Source: Pseudodesulfovibrio indicus (lineage in GTDB: Bacteria; Desulfobacterota; Desulfovibrionia; Desulfovibrionales; Desulfovibrionaceae). Taken from it: a stretch of 64,000 bases of DNA. Position 1 is the stretch's first letter, and the number at the start of each line of letters is the position of its first letter. The notes under the pieces are model-generated. The model did no database searches. It was not told the origin of the DNA and saw only the letters and a list, made by a program, of their open reading frames with translations. The translations under genes and the position numbers were made by a program. The DNA is taken from the NCBI RefSeq assembly GCF_001563225.1, contig NZ_CP014206.1, forward strand, positions 2,972,001-3,036,000. The letters are read 5' to 3'. Shown here piece after piece: positions 28,032 to 36,309 of the stretch.

Positions 28032-31000
28032 ATGAGTAGCGGCGAAGAACAGATAGTCAAATCCATATTGCAGGATTTCATAGGCGACAGCATCCCGGAT
28101 TACATCCTGGAGAGCGCCCATGGTATTGTTGCCGAGAACGGCGTTTCCAAGCTGGACTTGAAGAAACGTGAACAGTACTGGGATATTGACGGCCAGGTCC
28201 AGGGCGACGAATTCCAGAACTACACCTCGGAAATCGGCCTGAACCTGTCGGATCAGACCATCAACTACTACTGCAACTGCCCCGATTCCTTCTCGGGCGT
28301 CTGCCGTCACGTGGCGGCCACCGCGGTCAAGTTGCTCAAGTCCCTGGACACCGAGTCCGGCGGCGAGATGCCCACCCCGCGCACGGACTGGCGCCAGACC
28401 TTCCGTCCCTTTTTCGCCACCGAGCTGGAGCCGGAATCCGGCCGTCATTACCTTATCTACCGAATTTATCCCGAACTGGGCCGCCTTCAGGTGGCCTTCT
28501 TCCGCGCCCGCCAGAACAAATCGGGCATCTCCCAGGTCCAGAACGAAGTCACCCTGGCCCAGATCGTGGAGAACCCGGACTGGTGCGACACCTCCCCGGC
28601 CCTGCCCGGCGTGGCCGAGCAGATCGGCCACTACCTCGACTACTGGGGCCACAAGGTGGAGATCCCCGCGGGTCTGCACTCCTGGTTCTTCCGCGCGGTC
28701 AAGAACGAGTACTATCTCTACCTGCGCGAAACCGACCAGCCCGTGACCATCGAGTCCAAGACCATGCAGCTCAAGCTCTCCCCGACGCTCTCCGAGGACG
28801 GGCTCTCCTTCGACATCCTGCTGGCGCGCGAGGACAAGATGCCCTTCTCCATCACCGACGAGGAGGAAATCTATTTTTACGGGCGGCTGCCGCTGTGGGT
28901 GTACTACAAGAACTCCTTCTACCCGGTGCAGACCGGCCTGGACCCGAAGCTGGTCCAGGGCATGGTCGAGCAGAAGCCCATCGTCCCCCACGCGGACGTG
29001 TCCGAGTTCCTGGACCGCGTCTGGACCCAGATTCCGGTCAGCGACCTGTGGGGACAGGAGGACTTCCTGGAGCGTGTCGGCCCCATCTTCAAGGATGCAG
29101 AATACGACCCCAAGCTCTACCTGGACGAAGAGGGGTCCCTGCTGGTGCTCAAGATCCAGAACATCTACGCCAACGAGCACGGCGAGTTCATCATGCCCGG
29201 CCCCAATCCCGACCTCCAGACCGGCTCCTATCACGAGGGCGGCAAATCCTATCTCATCCGCCGCGCCCAGAACGAGGAGGCCCAGCTCCTGGCCGAGTTG
29301 CAGGACATGCACTTCCAGGCCAGGAACAACCACATCTGGTTCATGGAGCAGGAGGAGGCCATCACCTTCCTGCTCGACTTCTACCCGCAGCTGGTGGAGG
29401 CGTACCGGGTCTTCGGCGAACAGAACCTGACCCGCTACAAGGTGCGCACCACCCAGCCCGTGGTGGTCGCCGAGGTGGAGACGGACGAAGAGGACAAGTG
29501 GTTCAACCTGGAACTCTCCGTGGAGTACGACGACCAGCGCGTGCCCATCGAGATCATCTGGGAGGCATGGACCAAGGGCAAGCGGTACGTCCAGCTCAAG
29601 GACGGCTCTTACACCAGCCTGCCCGAGTCCTGGCTGAACAAGCTCGGCCACAAGCTCAAGGCGCTCGGCTTCGACCCGGAGAAGGCGCCCAAACAGCAGT
29701 TCAACCAGTTCGAGGCCCCGGTGCTCGAAAAGATCCTGGAAGACCTGCCCCAGGCCCAGACCGATGAATTTTTCGTCAAGCTGCGGGAGAAGATAAACAA
29801 CTTCGACCAGATCAGGATGATCGAGCAGCCCAAGGAATTGCAGGCCACCCTGCGCCCCTATCAGATTCAGGGCCTGAGCTACCTGAATTTCCTGCGCGAG
29901 TACGGCTTCGGCGGCATCCTGGCCGACGAGATGGGCCTCGGAAAGACCATCCAGACCCTGTCCTACATCCAATCCCTGGTGGACAGCGGCATCACCGGGC
30001 CGAACCTGATCATCGTGCCCACCTCGGTCCTGCCCAACTGGGAGCGCGAGGCGCAGAAGTTCGTGCCCGGCCTGAAACGGCTGACCATCTACGGGGCCAA
30101 GCGCGAGGGCCTGTTCCAGCACATCAAGGACTCGCACCTGGTCATCACCACCTACGCCCTGCTCAGGCGCGACCTGGACGAGCTGCTCAAGTTCGAATAC
30201 GCCAGCGTCATTCTGGACGAGGCGCAGAACATCAAGAACCCGAACACCATCACCGCCCGCTCGGTGCGCAAGCTCGAAGCCGGGCTGCGCGTCTGCCTGT
30301 CGGGCACGCCCATCGAGAACAACCTGTTCGAGCTGTGGTCCCTGTTCGAGTTCCTCATGCCCGGATTCCTGGGGTCCCAGCACAGCTTCCAGCGCGGCAT
30401 CGTCAAGCCCATCAAGGACGGCGACGAGGAGACGCTGGAGTATCTGCGCACGCGGGTCAAGCCGTTCATCCTGCGCCGCACCAAGGCGGAGGTGGCCAAG
30501 GACCTGCCGCCCAAGATCGAGACCACCCACTACTGCGAGCTGGTGGACGAACAGCGCGAGCTGTACAACGCCCTGGCCAAGAAGCTCAAGGACCAGGTCC
30601 TCCGGGACGTGGACGAAAAGGGCATGGCCAAGAGCCAGATGTCCATCCTCGACGCCCTGCTCAAGCTCCGCCAGATCTGCTGCCACCCCAGGCTGCTCAA
30701 GCTCGACATGCCCGGCGTGTCCACCAACCTGCCGTCCGGCAAGTTCGACGCCTTCAAGGATCTGGTGGTGGACATCATCGAGGGCGGCCACAAGGTGCTC
30801 GTCTTCTCCCAGTTCGTGCAGATGCTCCATGTCATCCGCAACTGGCTGCAAATCCGGGAAATCCCCTTCGCCTACCTGGACGGCTCCTCCAAGGACCGCT
30901 TCGAGCAGGTGGACAAGTTCAACGATTCCCCGGACATCCCGATCTTCCTGATCTCCCTCAAGGCGGGCGGCACCGGCCTGAACCTGACCTCGGCCGACTA

Positions 31001-31241
31001 CGTCATCCACTACGACCCGTGGTGGAACCCGGCGGTGGAGAACCAGGCCACGGACCGCACGCACCGCATCGGCCAGAAGCGCCAGGTCTTCGCCTACAAG
31101 ATGATCTGCCAGAACACCGTGGAAGAGCGCATCCTCAAGCTCCAGGAACAGAAGAAGGACGTGGCCGAAGCGATCATCCCCGGTCAGTCGGCCCTCAAGA
31201 GCCTGACCCGCGACGACCTGGAGATGCTGTTCGAGATTTAA
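28032..31241 (+). CDS. SNF2-family helicase/ATPase with SWIM zinc finger
   Basis: 1069 residues. The N-terminal SWIM finger has C81, C83, C91 and H93 (YYCNCPDSFSGVCRHVA). A long middle region is probably the SNF2-associated bacterial domain. The C-terminal Snf2 core (about 620-1065) has motif I ADEMGLGKTIQTL, motif II DEAQ, SGTPIENN, and motifs V/VI SLKAGGTGLNLTSADYVIHYD and DRTHRIGQ. Such proteins are dsDNA translocases linked to transcription or nucleoid remodelling; the bacterial role is poorly known. I use the ATG at 28032 (GAAGAG upstream) rather than the TTG at 28017. No defence or modification genes flank it. Confidence 0.92.
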   Translation: MSSGEEQIVKSILQDFIGDSIPDYILESAHGIVAENGVSKLDLKKREQYWDIDGQVQGDEFQNYTSEIGLNLSDQTINYYCNCPDSFSGVCRHVAATAVKLLKSLDTESGGEMPTPRTDWRQTFRPFFATELEPESGRHYLIYRIYPELGRLQVAFFRARQNKSGISQVQNEVTLAQIVENPDWCDTSPALPGVAEQIGHYLDYWGHKVEIPAGLHSWFFRAVKNEYYLYLRETDQPVTIESKTMQLKLSPTLSEDGLSFDILLAREDKMPFSITDEEEIYFYGRLPLWVYYKNSFYPVQTGLDPKLVQGMVEQKPIVPHADVSEFLDRVWTQIPVSDLWGQEDFLERVGPIFKDAEYDPKLYLDEEGSLLVLKIQNIYANEHGEFIMPGPNPDLQTGSYHEGGKSYLIRRAQNEEAQLLAELQDMHFQARNNHIWFMEQEEAITFLLDFYPQLVEAYRVFGEQNLTRYKVRTTQPVVVAEVETDEEDKWFNLELSVEYDDQRVPIEIIWEAWTKGKRYVQLKDGSYTSLPESWLNKLGHKLKALGFDPEKAPKQQFNQFEAPVLEKILEDLPQAQTDEFFVKLREKINNFDQIRMIEQPKELQATLRPYQIQGLSYLNFLREYGFGGILADEMGLGKTIQTLSYIQSLVDSGITGPNLIIVPTSVLPNWEREAQKFVPGLKRLTIYGAKREGLFQHIKDSHLVITTYALLRRDLDELLKFEYASVILDEAQNIKNPNTITARSVRKLEAGLRVCLSGTPIENNLFELWSLFEFLMPGFLGSQHSFQRGIVKPIKDGDEETLEYLRTRVKPFILRRTKAEVAKDLPPKIETTHYCELVDEQRELYNALAKKLKDQVLRDVDEKGMAKSQMSILDALLKLRQICCHPRLLKLDMPGVSTNLPSGKFDAFKDLVVDIIEGGHKVLVFSQFVQMLHVIRNWLQIREIPFAYLDGSSKDRFEQVDKFNDSPDIPIFLISLKAGGTGLNLTSADYVIHYDPWWNPAVENQATDRTHRIGQKRQVFAYKMICQNTVEERILKLQEQKKDVAEAIIPGQSALKSLTRDDLEMLFEI

Positions 31242-31244
31242 TTC

Positions 31245-31269
31245 GTAAACAGGAAATATTCCTATTTAC
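31245..31269 (+). other. AT-rich hairpin after helicase gene
   Basis: GTAAA-C-AGGAA / TTCCT-A-TTTAC with a three-base loop, starting three bases after the stop. It lacks a T-run; perhaps a weak terminator or processing signal. Confidence 0.35.
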
Positions 31270-31347
31270 AACAGTCAGTCGTCCTGCTAATTCTCGTGGG
31301 TCGCCGCGTAACGGCACTCAACCACAGGTTTTTCCTTGGAGAGGTCC

Positions 31348-32232
31348 ATGAGACATCCCATGCACAAGATATACGACTGGTCCACCTTCGCCTTTGACCC
31401 GCTGCACGAATTCTGGGAGCGTGACGCCACCCAGCGCGCCGTGGCCGGGTTCCTGGTTCTGGTCTTCGTCCTCGCCCTGGGGACCATCGAGATGAAACGC
31501 CAGGGATGGATGCCCGCCCCGCTGGACCACATGGTCCCGACCAGCCACTACATGGCCATCAACCTGGCCTTCACCCTGGTCCTGGTGCTGGAGGTCATCA
31601 GCCTGATCTTCACCCTGCCCTGCTCCATCTCCAAGGCCGTGGGCAAGCAGTTCGAGATCCTCGCCCTGATCCTGCTGCGCAGCGCGTTCAAGGCCCTGGC
31701 CGACTTCCCGGAGCCGATCACCATCACCGGCCACGAACAGGAGTTGTGGGTCATCATCGCCGACGGCGGCGGGGCCGTGGCCATCTTCGCCCTGCTCGGC
31801 GTCTACTCCCTGCTGCGCCGCAACCTGGACGAGACCCTGCGCAAGGGCGAGCCGCTGTTCAAGTTCGTGGCCGCCAAGAAGCTGGTGGCCCTGATCATGC
31901 TGGTCATCTTCATCGGCATGGGCATCAAGAACGGGCTGCATTTCCTGAACGGGGAGCACCCCTTCCACTTCTTCCAGAGCTTCTACACGGTGCTCATCTT
32001 CAGCGACATCATGCTGGTGCTCATCGCCCAGCGGTTCCTGCCCGAATTCCGGGCGGTCTTCCGCAACTCCGGCTTCGCCCTGGCCACCCTGCTCATCCGG
32101 CTGGCCCTGACCGCGCCCCCCTACTACAACGTGGGCATCGGCATCGGCGCGGCGATTTTCGCCTGCCTGCTGACCCTGGTTTACAACATCTTCTATTCGA
32201 CCAACTCGCGTTTTCTCCGCAAGCGGGCCTAG
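31348..32232 (+). CDS. Uncharacterised polytopic membrane protein
   Basis: 294 residues, function not recognised. About seven hydrophobic segments (for example GFLVLVFVLALGTIEM, MAINLAFTLVLVLEVISLIFTL, LWVIIADGGGAVAIFALLGVYSLL, LVALIMLVIFIGMGI, and two near the C-terminus) are separated by short charged loops; the N-terminus has a soluble stretch FAFDPLHEFWERDATQR. The ATG at 31348 has GGAGAGG just upstream. It follows the helicase by 106 bases and ends nine bases from the convergent phosphatase gene. Conserved-looking charged/aromatic loops (HPFHFFQSFYTVLIFSD) argue for a real protein. Confidence 0.8.
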   Translation: MRHPMHKIYDWSTFAFDPLHEFWERDATQRAVAGFLVLVFVLALGTIEMKRQGWMPAPLDHMVPTSHYMAINLAFTLVLVLEVISLIFTLPCSISKAVGKQFEILALILLRSAFKALADFPEPITITGHEQELWVIIADGGGAVAIFALLGVYSLLRRNLDETLRKGEPLFKFVAAKKLVALIMLVIFIGMGIKNGLHFLNGEHPFHFFQSFYTVLIFSDIMLVLIAQRFLPEFRAVFRNSGFALATLLIRLALTAPPYYNVGIGIGAAIFACLLTLVYNIFYSTNSRFLRKRA

Positions 32233-32241
32233 CAGGCGGGA

Positions 32242-32850
32242 TCAGCCCCGGACCAGGGCCGCGGCCTCGGCCGGGGAGACGGACGGCGCAAGGACCCCGA
32301 ACCCGCCGGCAACGAACCCCAGGACCGTGCACCGGCAGTGGGCGGGCTTGAAGTGAAAGAGGTCGCCCAGGGGATGGCCGGTCACCCGGCAGAGCACGGC
32401 CCGGATGACCCCGGCATGGGTCGCGGCCAGCACGGGCATTTCGCCCCCGGCCAGCCTGCGCATGGCGCCCATGGCCCGCTCCGCCACTTCCTCGAAGCTC
32501 TCCCCGCCCGACGCGCGGAACGAAGCGAACTCGCGCCCCCGCCGCGCATAGTCGCCGGGGTGGTCCCGCCGAATGGTCTCGAAAGGAAGTCCGTCCCACT
32601 CGCCCATGTCGATCTCGTCCAGCTCCGGCCAGGTCTCCACAGGCAGCCCCAGCCGCTCGGCCAGGGGAGAAACCGTGTCCACGGCCCGGATGGCCGGGCT
32701 TGAGCAGAGCCGCGCCAACCCCGCCTCCGCGAAGCTCCCGGCCAGTTCCATGGATTGGGTCTCGCCGTCGGGCGAAAGGCGCGTCGGAGTCCGCCCGATG
32801 CACGTCCCCGGCGCAACGTCCGTGACGGCGTGGCGCAGCAGGATGATCAC
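32242..32850 (-). CDS. Histidine phosphatase family protein (phosphoglycerate mutase-like)
   Basis: 202 residues. The RHG-type catalytic motif is near the start (ILLRHAVTD), a second conserved block is CSSPAIRAVDTVSPLAERLGLP, the acid/base region is DEIDMGEWDG, and the second catalytic histidine is in ATHAGVIRAVLCR. CobC-like phosphatases and phosphoglycerate mutases share this pattern. It starts with GTG at 32850 overlapping the stop of the upstream gene (GTGA), with GGAGG seven bases before. It is the last gene of the Mop cluster. A role in cofactor or nucleotide phosphate removal fits the context but is inference. Confidence 0.88.
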   Translation of the reverse strand: MIILLRHAVTDVAPGTCIGRTPTRLSPDGETQSMELAGSFAEAGLARLCSSPAIRAVDTVSPLAERLGLPVETWPELDEIDMGEWDGLPFETIRRDHPGDYARRGREFASFRASGGESFEEVAERAMGAMRRLAGGEMPVLAATHAGVIRAVLCRVTGHPLGDLFHFKPAHCRCTVLGFVAGGFGVLAPSVSPAEAAALVRG

Positions 32851-33998
32851 GCCAACGCCTCCGCCGCCACCCGCTCGGCGGGCTCGCCCATCTCGCGGTC
32901 GAAACGGGCCATGAGCACGCGGGCGCGGGTCAGGCGGCCCAGGATCGCCTCCTCGGCGCCCTCCTCGTGTCGGTACATCTCGGCCTTCTCCAGATAGCGG
33001 CCCTCCAAAGGCACGGCACGGTCGCAGCGGACCAGCTTGTCGGCCAGAAACACGGCCTCGCGCTCGGTGATCGGCACGTCGTCGGCCTGGGAAAGATCGA
33101 AGTGATCGGCCACGATGTCCGCCGCGCGGGAAAAACCGTGGTCGCGCAGCAGCTCGGCCCCGGCGGCCTCGTGCCGCTTGGTGCCCTTGCCGATGTCGTG
33201 GGTCAGCGCCGCGCCCAGGGCCAGGCCGGGGTCGAGCCGGACCGCGCCCGGGCGCTCGGAGAACCGCGCGTTCAGCCGTTCGCACAGGGCCGCCGCCACC
33301 CGGGCCACGGCCCGGCAATGGCCGATGATGTGGTCGCTGGTCCCCTGCATGGCCCACAGGGCGCAACATTCGTCCTCCAGGGGATAGCCCGCGTCGGCCA
33401 CGGCCAGGGCGAATTCGTAGTCCTCCGGATGGTCGAGGTCGTGGACCGTGCCCAGGTCGGCCACGTCCACGTCGAGCGCGGCGGATTCCAGCCCTTCCAG
33501 CACCGCGCGCAGGCCGCCCTTCCCCCCGTGCACCGCATGATGATCGAGGATAGCCGGAATCGCCTTGGCGGCAATAAGCGGCGGATGGCCGCGCTCGCCC
33601 AGGAACCGGGGATAGAGCACGGACGGGGTCTCCCGCGCAAAGATTTCCAGCAACCGGCGCACGGTCTGCGGACGCACCAGGGGGATGTCCGCCGGGAGCA
33701 TGAAGAAGCCGTCCGTTTCCGGCGGCAGCGCGCGCACCCCGGTCAGGACCGAAGCATACATGCCCTGCTCGAAGGCCGGGTTGTGGACCGCTATGCCGCC
33801 CGCCTCCATGACGCAGGCGGCCACCGCTTCGGCGCGCTTGCCCGTGACCGCCACGACGCGCTCCACCCCGCTCTCCCGAAACAGCCGGACGCAGCGCGAC
33901 AGCACGGTTCCGCCGGGCAGCGGCAGGAGCGGCTTGAACCGTCCCATGCGCGAAGACAACCCCGCCGCCGGTATGACCGCCGCAATGTTCAGGCTCAT
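32847..33998 (-). CDS. MocA-like nucleotidyltransferase fused to HD domain
   Basis: 383 residues. The N-terminal NTP-transferase (about 1-190) has the nucleotide-binding start VIPAAGLSSRMGRFKPLLPLPGG, VVAVTG, and PADIPLVRPQTV with metal-binding Asp, as in MocA/MobA. The C-terminal HD-type domain (about 205-350) has a histidine at SDHIIGHCRAVARVA, ALTHDIGKG for the HD pair, and KRHEAAGAELLRDHG. MocA enzymes attach CMP to molybdopterin, giving the cytosine dinucleotide cofactor used by Mop-type enzymes, so the first half fits its place in the cluster. The HD partner, perhaps a phosphohydrolase, is unusual. It overlaps XdhC (ATGA) and the phosphatase (GTGA). Confidence 0.9.
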   Translation of the reverse strand: MSLNIAAVIPAAGLSSRMGRFKPLLPLPGGTVLSRCVRLFRESGVERVVAVTGKRAEAVAACVMEAGGIAVHNPAFEQGMYASVLTGVRALPPETDGFFMLPADIPLVRPQTVRRLLEIFARETPSVLYPRFLGERGHPPLIAAKAIPAILDHHAVHGGKGGLRAVLEGLESAALDVDVADLGTVHDLDHPEDYEFALAVADAGYPLEDECCALWAMQGTSDHIIGHCRAVARVAAALCERLNARFSERPGAVRLDPGLALGAALTHDIGKGTKRHEAAGAELLRDHGFSRAADIVADHFDLSQADDVPITEREAVFLADKLVRCDRAVPLEGRYLEKAEMYRHEEGAEEAILGRLTRARVLMARFDREMGEPAERVAAEALA

Positions 33999-34987
33999 GC
34001 CTTGCCCGCCCTGACCTGGATCAGCTCGCCCACGATGCTGACCGCGATCTCCTCCGGGGTCCGGCCGCCGATGGGCAGCCCGATGGGGCTGTGGCAGCGG
34101 TCAATCTCCCCTTGGGTGAAACCGCCCGCCAGGAGCGAGGCGTAAATCTTGTTCCGCTTGGTGGAGCTGCCGATCATCCCCACGTACCGGGCCTTGGTCC
34201 GCAGCGCCTCGGCCAGCACGTTGCGGTCGTGCAGATGGCCGCGCGTGACGATGACCACGAACGCCTCGGGGTCGTCCCGGAAGGAATTGCAGCACCCCTC
34301 GAAGGACGGCAGGACCACCACCTGGTCCGCCTCGGGGAACCGCTCCCGGTTGGCGTACTCCGCGCGGTCGTCCAGGACCACGGTGCGGAAGCCGACCATG
34401 GCCGCCACCCGCGCGGTGAACCGGGACACGTGTCCGGCCCCGAAGATATAGAGCGGTGCGGGCGGAATGAACGGCTCGTCGAGGAGGACGGTCCCGTTGT
34501 CACGCTCGAACACGGGCGTCTCCCCGCCGGTCGGACCGGCCTCCAGAAGATGCTCCACGGCCCGCAGCCCGCCGTTCTCGGCCAGCCGGGTCCGAAGCAG
34601 TGCGCTCCGCCCCGCGCGCAGCAGGGAGTCCAGCTCGCCGTAGGCGCGGGCGCAGCCGCCGTCCGGTCCCGCCAGCTCCAGAAGCAGGGTCAGGCCGCCG
34701 CCGCAGATCATGTCGGAATCGGCGGCCAGCTCCTGGGTCATGTCCACTTCCATCAGCCGGGCCTCGCCGTCAGGGCGCGACTCGGCCAGCATCTTCCCGG
34801 CCTCCCGGCAGGCGCGGGCTTCGGCCAGTCCGCCGCCCACGGTGCCGATGATGGAGCCGTCGCCGCGCACCGCCATCTTCGCGCCCGAGGAACGCGGCGT
34901 GGACCCGGAACTCTCCACCACCGTGGCCAGGACAAAGGGTTCGCCGCCACGCACCAGCCCGCTCACTTCCCGCACAAATCCGATCAT
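33995..34987 (-). CDS. xdhC: XdhC-family molybdenum-enzyme maturation factor
   Basis: 330 residues. The N-terminal XdhC segment carries VVESSGSTPRSSGAKMAVRGDGSIIGTVGGG. The C-terminal Rossmann-like XdhC_C domain (about 185-325) carries LYIFGAGHVSRFTARVAAMVGF and VVIVTRGHLHD, ending with GLPIGGRTPEEIAVSI. XdhC proteins bind molybdenum cofactor, help in its sulfuration and insert it into xanthine-dehydrogenase-family enzymes. The obvious client is Mop at 41294-44008. Its start overlaps the stop of the ligase-like gene by four bases, and its stop overlaps the next start. Confidence 0.93.
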   Translation of the reverse strand: MIGFVREVSGLVRGGEPFVLATVVESSGSTPRSSGAKMAVRGDGSIIGTVGGGLAEARACREAGKMLAESRPDGEARLMEVDMTQELAADSDMICGGGLTLLLELAGPDGGCARAYGELDSLLRAGRSALLRTRLAENGGLRAVEHLLEAGPTGGETPVFERDNGTVLLDEPFIPPAPLYIFGAGHVSRFTARVAAMVGFRTVVLDDRAEYANRERFPEADQVVVLPSFEGCCNSFRDDPEAFVVIVTRGHLHDRNVLAEALRTKARYVGMIGSSTKRNKIYASLLAGGFTQGEIDRCHSPIGLPIGGRTPEEIAVSIVGELIQVRAGKA

Positions 34988-36309
34988 CGTTCGCTCCCTG
35001 TATCCAAACGGCGCTTGCCCAGGCCCGGTATGGCCGGTCGGCGACCGTCACGCAATTGTATTTCCAACTCCAATGCGCCGCAATCCAGGGACGCGGCCAC
35101 ACCGGGCAACGTCCGCAGGGCGGCGAAAACATCCTCCCGCTCCACCTGGCCGCAGATGGTCAGCGAGAGCCGATTTGTCGCACGGCGGGCCTCGAACCTG
35201 GGATCGAACCGGGCCGCGAAATCCCCCACGCCGGGCAACCCGTAGAGCAACTCGTTCAGCTCATCCAGGCGCAGGACGCCCGCCCCCAGTTCGACGCCGT
35301 CCCCGACGCGCCGGACCTGGGGGTCCAGCCGCTTGAGGGGCGAGCCGCACACGCACTCCCCGGCGAGGATGCGCCCCACGTCGCCGGTGCGGTACCGGAT
35401 GAGCGGCATGCCGCGCCTGAGCGGCGTGGTCACGACCATCTCGCCGAACTCGCCGTCCGGCAGGAGCCGCCCGGTGTCCTGGTCCGCGATCTCCACATAC
35501 ACGTCGGCCTCGCGCAGGTGCATGCCCGAACCGGGCGCGCATTCCACGCCGCCGCCCAGGCCGGTCTCGATCATGCCCCAGTGGCGGAAGGGACGGCAAC
35601 CGGGAATCCCGGCCACGTTGCGAACCACGGCATCGGGAACGGTGTCCCAGCAGAGCAGGGCCGAACGGATGGGACCGTGGGTCGGCCCGCGCCGGGCATA
35701 GGCCAGGGCCAGCAGATTCAGATGCGCCGGAGAACCCACCACGCAGGTCGCGCCCAGGTCCAGGCAGCGGTCCAGAGCCGCGTCCGCGTCCTCCAGGGGA
35801 CCGAAGGTCTCGGCCCGCGCCCCGAACCGGGACAAGGCCTCGTCGAGCAGCCGCCCCACCCCGCCGGGCCGCTCGCCGGGCAGGAAGACCAGGGCGGTCT
35901 CGCCCGCGCCGAGCATGTTGGCCATGCCCCGGCTGAAGAATTCCGTGGTCGCGGCCAGGTCCTCGCCGGTATGGAAGACCCGCTTGGGGATGCCGGTGGT
36001 CCCGGAACTGGTCAGGGTGACCACCCGCGCGATCTCGTCCTGCGACACGCAGAGCAACCGCTCCGGGGCCGCGCCGAGCAGGTCCGGCGTGATCATCGGC
36101 AGCTTCGAGAAATCGTCCAGGGAACGCAGGGACGCGCCGTCGAACCCGTCGAGGTGACGAGCATAGAACGGGCTGTTCGCCCTGGCGTGGTCAACCAGTT
36201 CGGCCAAGCGGTCCGCAAGCCACGCTTCAAACTCCGCCCGCGACGGGATCGCCCCGTCGGCCAGCCCCATGCGGCGCGACAGCCAGAGGTCAGGGAACGG
36301 CAATGCCAT
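34984..36309 (-). CDS. AMP-forming CoA-ligase-like protein of the Mop cluster (PaaK/DVU_1553-like)
   Basis: 441 residues, adenylate-forming family. The ATP/AMP-binding motif is VTLTSSGTTGIPKRVF (about 95-110), then HWGMIETGLGGGVEC, and the domain-hinge region VTTPLRRGMPLIRYRTGDVGRI, as in phenylacetate-CoA ligases. A C-terminal ACT-like/ferredoxin-like segment ends the protein. It activates a carboxylate as acyl-AMP, then usually acyl-CoA; the substrate is unknown. In Desulfovibrio a family member is conserved beside Mop-type aldehyde oxidoreductase genes. One idea is that it joins acid and aldehyde pools; another is that it activates a cofactor precursor. It overlaps the radical SAM gene by 20 bases and XdhC by four. 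Confidence 0.88.
   Translation of the reverse strand: MALPFPDLWLSRRMGLADGAIPSRAEFEAWLADRLAELVDHARANSPFYARHLDGFDGASLRSLDDFSKLPMITPDLLGAAPERLLCVSQDEIARVVTLTSSGTTGIPKRVFHTGEDLAATTEFFSRGMANMLGAGETALVFLPGERPGGVGRLLDEALSRFGARAETFGPLEDADAALDRCLDLGATCVVGSPAHLNLLALAYARRGPTHGPIRSALLCWDTVPDAVVRNVAGIPGCRPFRHWGMIETGLGGGVECAPGSGMHLREADVYVEIADQDTGRLLPDGEFGEMVVTTPLRRGMPLIRYRTGDVGRILAGECVCGSPLKRLDPQVRRVGDGVELGAGVLRLDELNELLYGLPGVGDFAARFDPRFEARRATNRLSLTICGQVEREDVFAALRTLPGVAASLDCGALELEIQLRDGRRPAIPGLGKRRLDTGSER

Noticed and set aside
32851-33369. A longer histidine phosphatase reading into the nucleotidyltransferase gene
   Set aside because: The extra part is a GC-rich shadow; the catalytic RHG-type motif begins right after the GTG at 32850.
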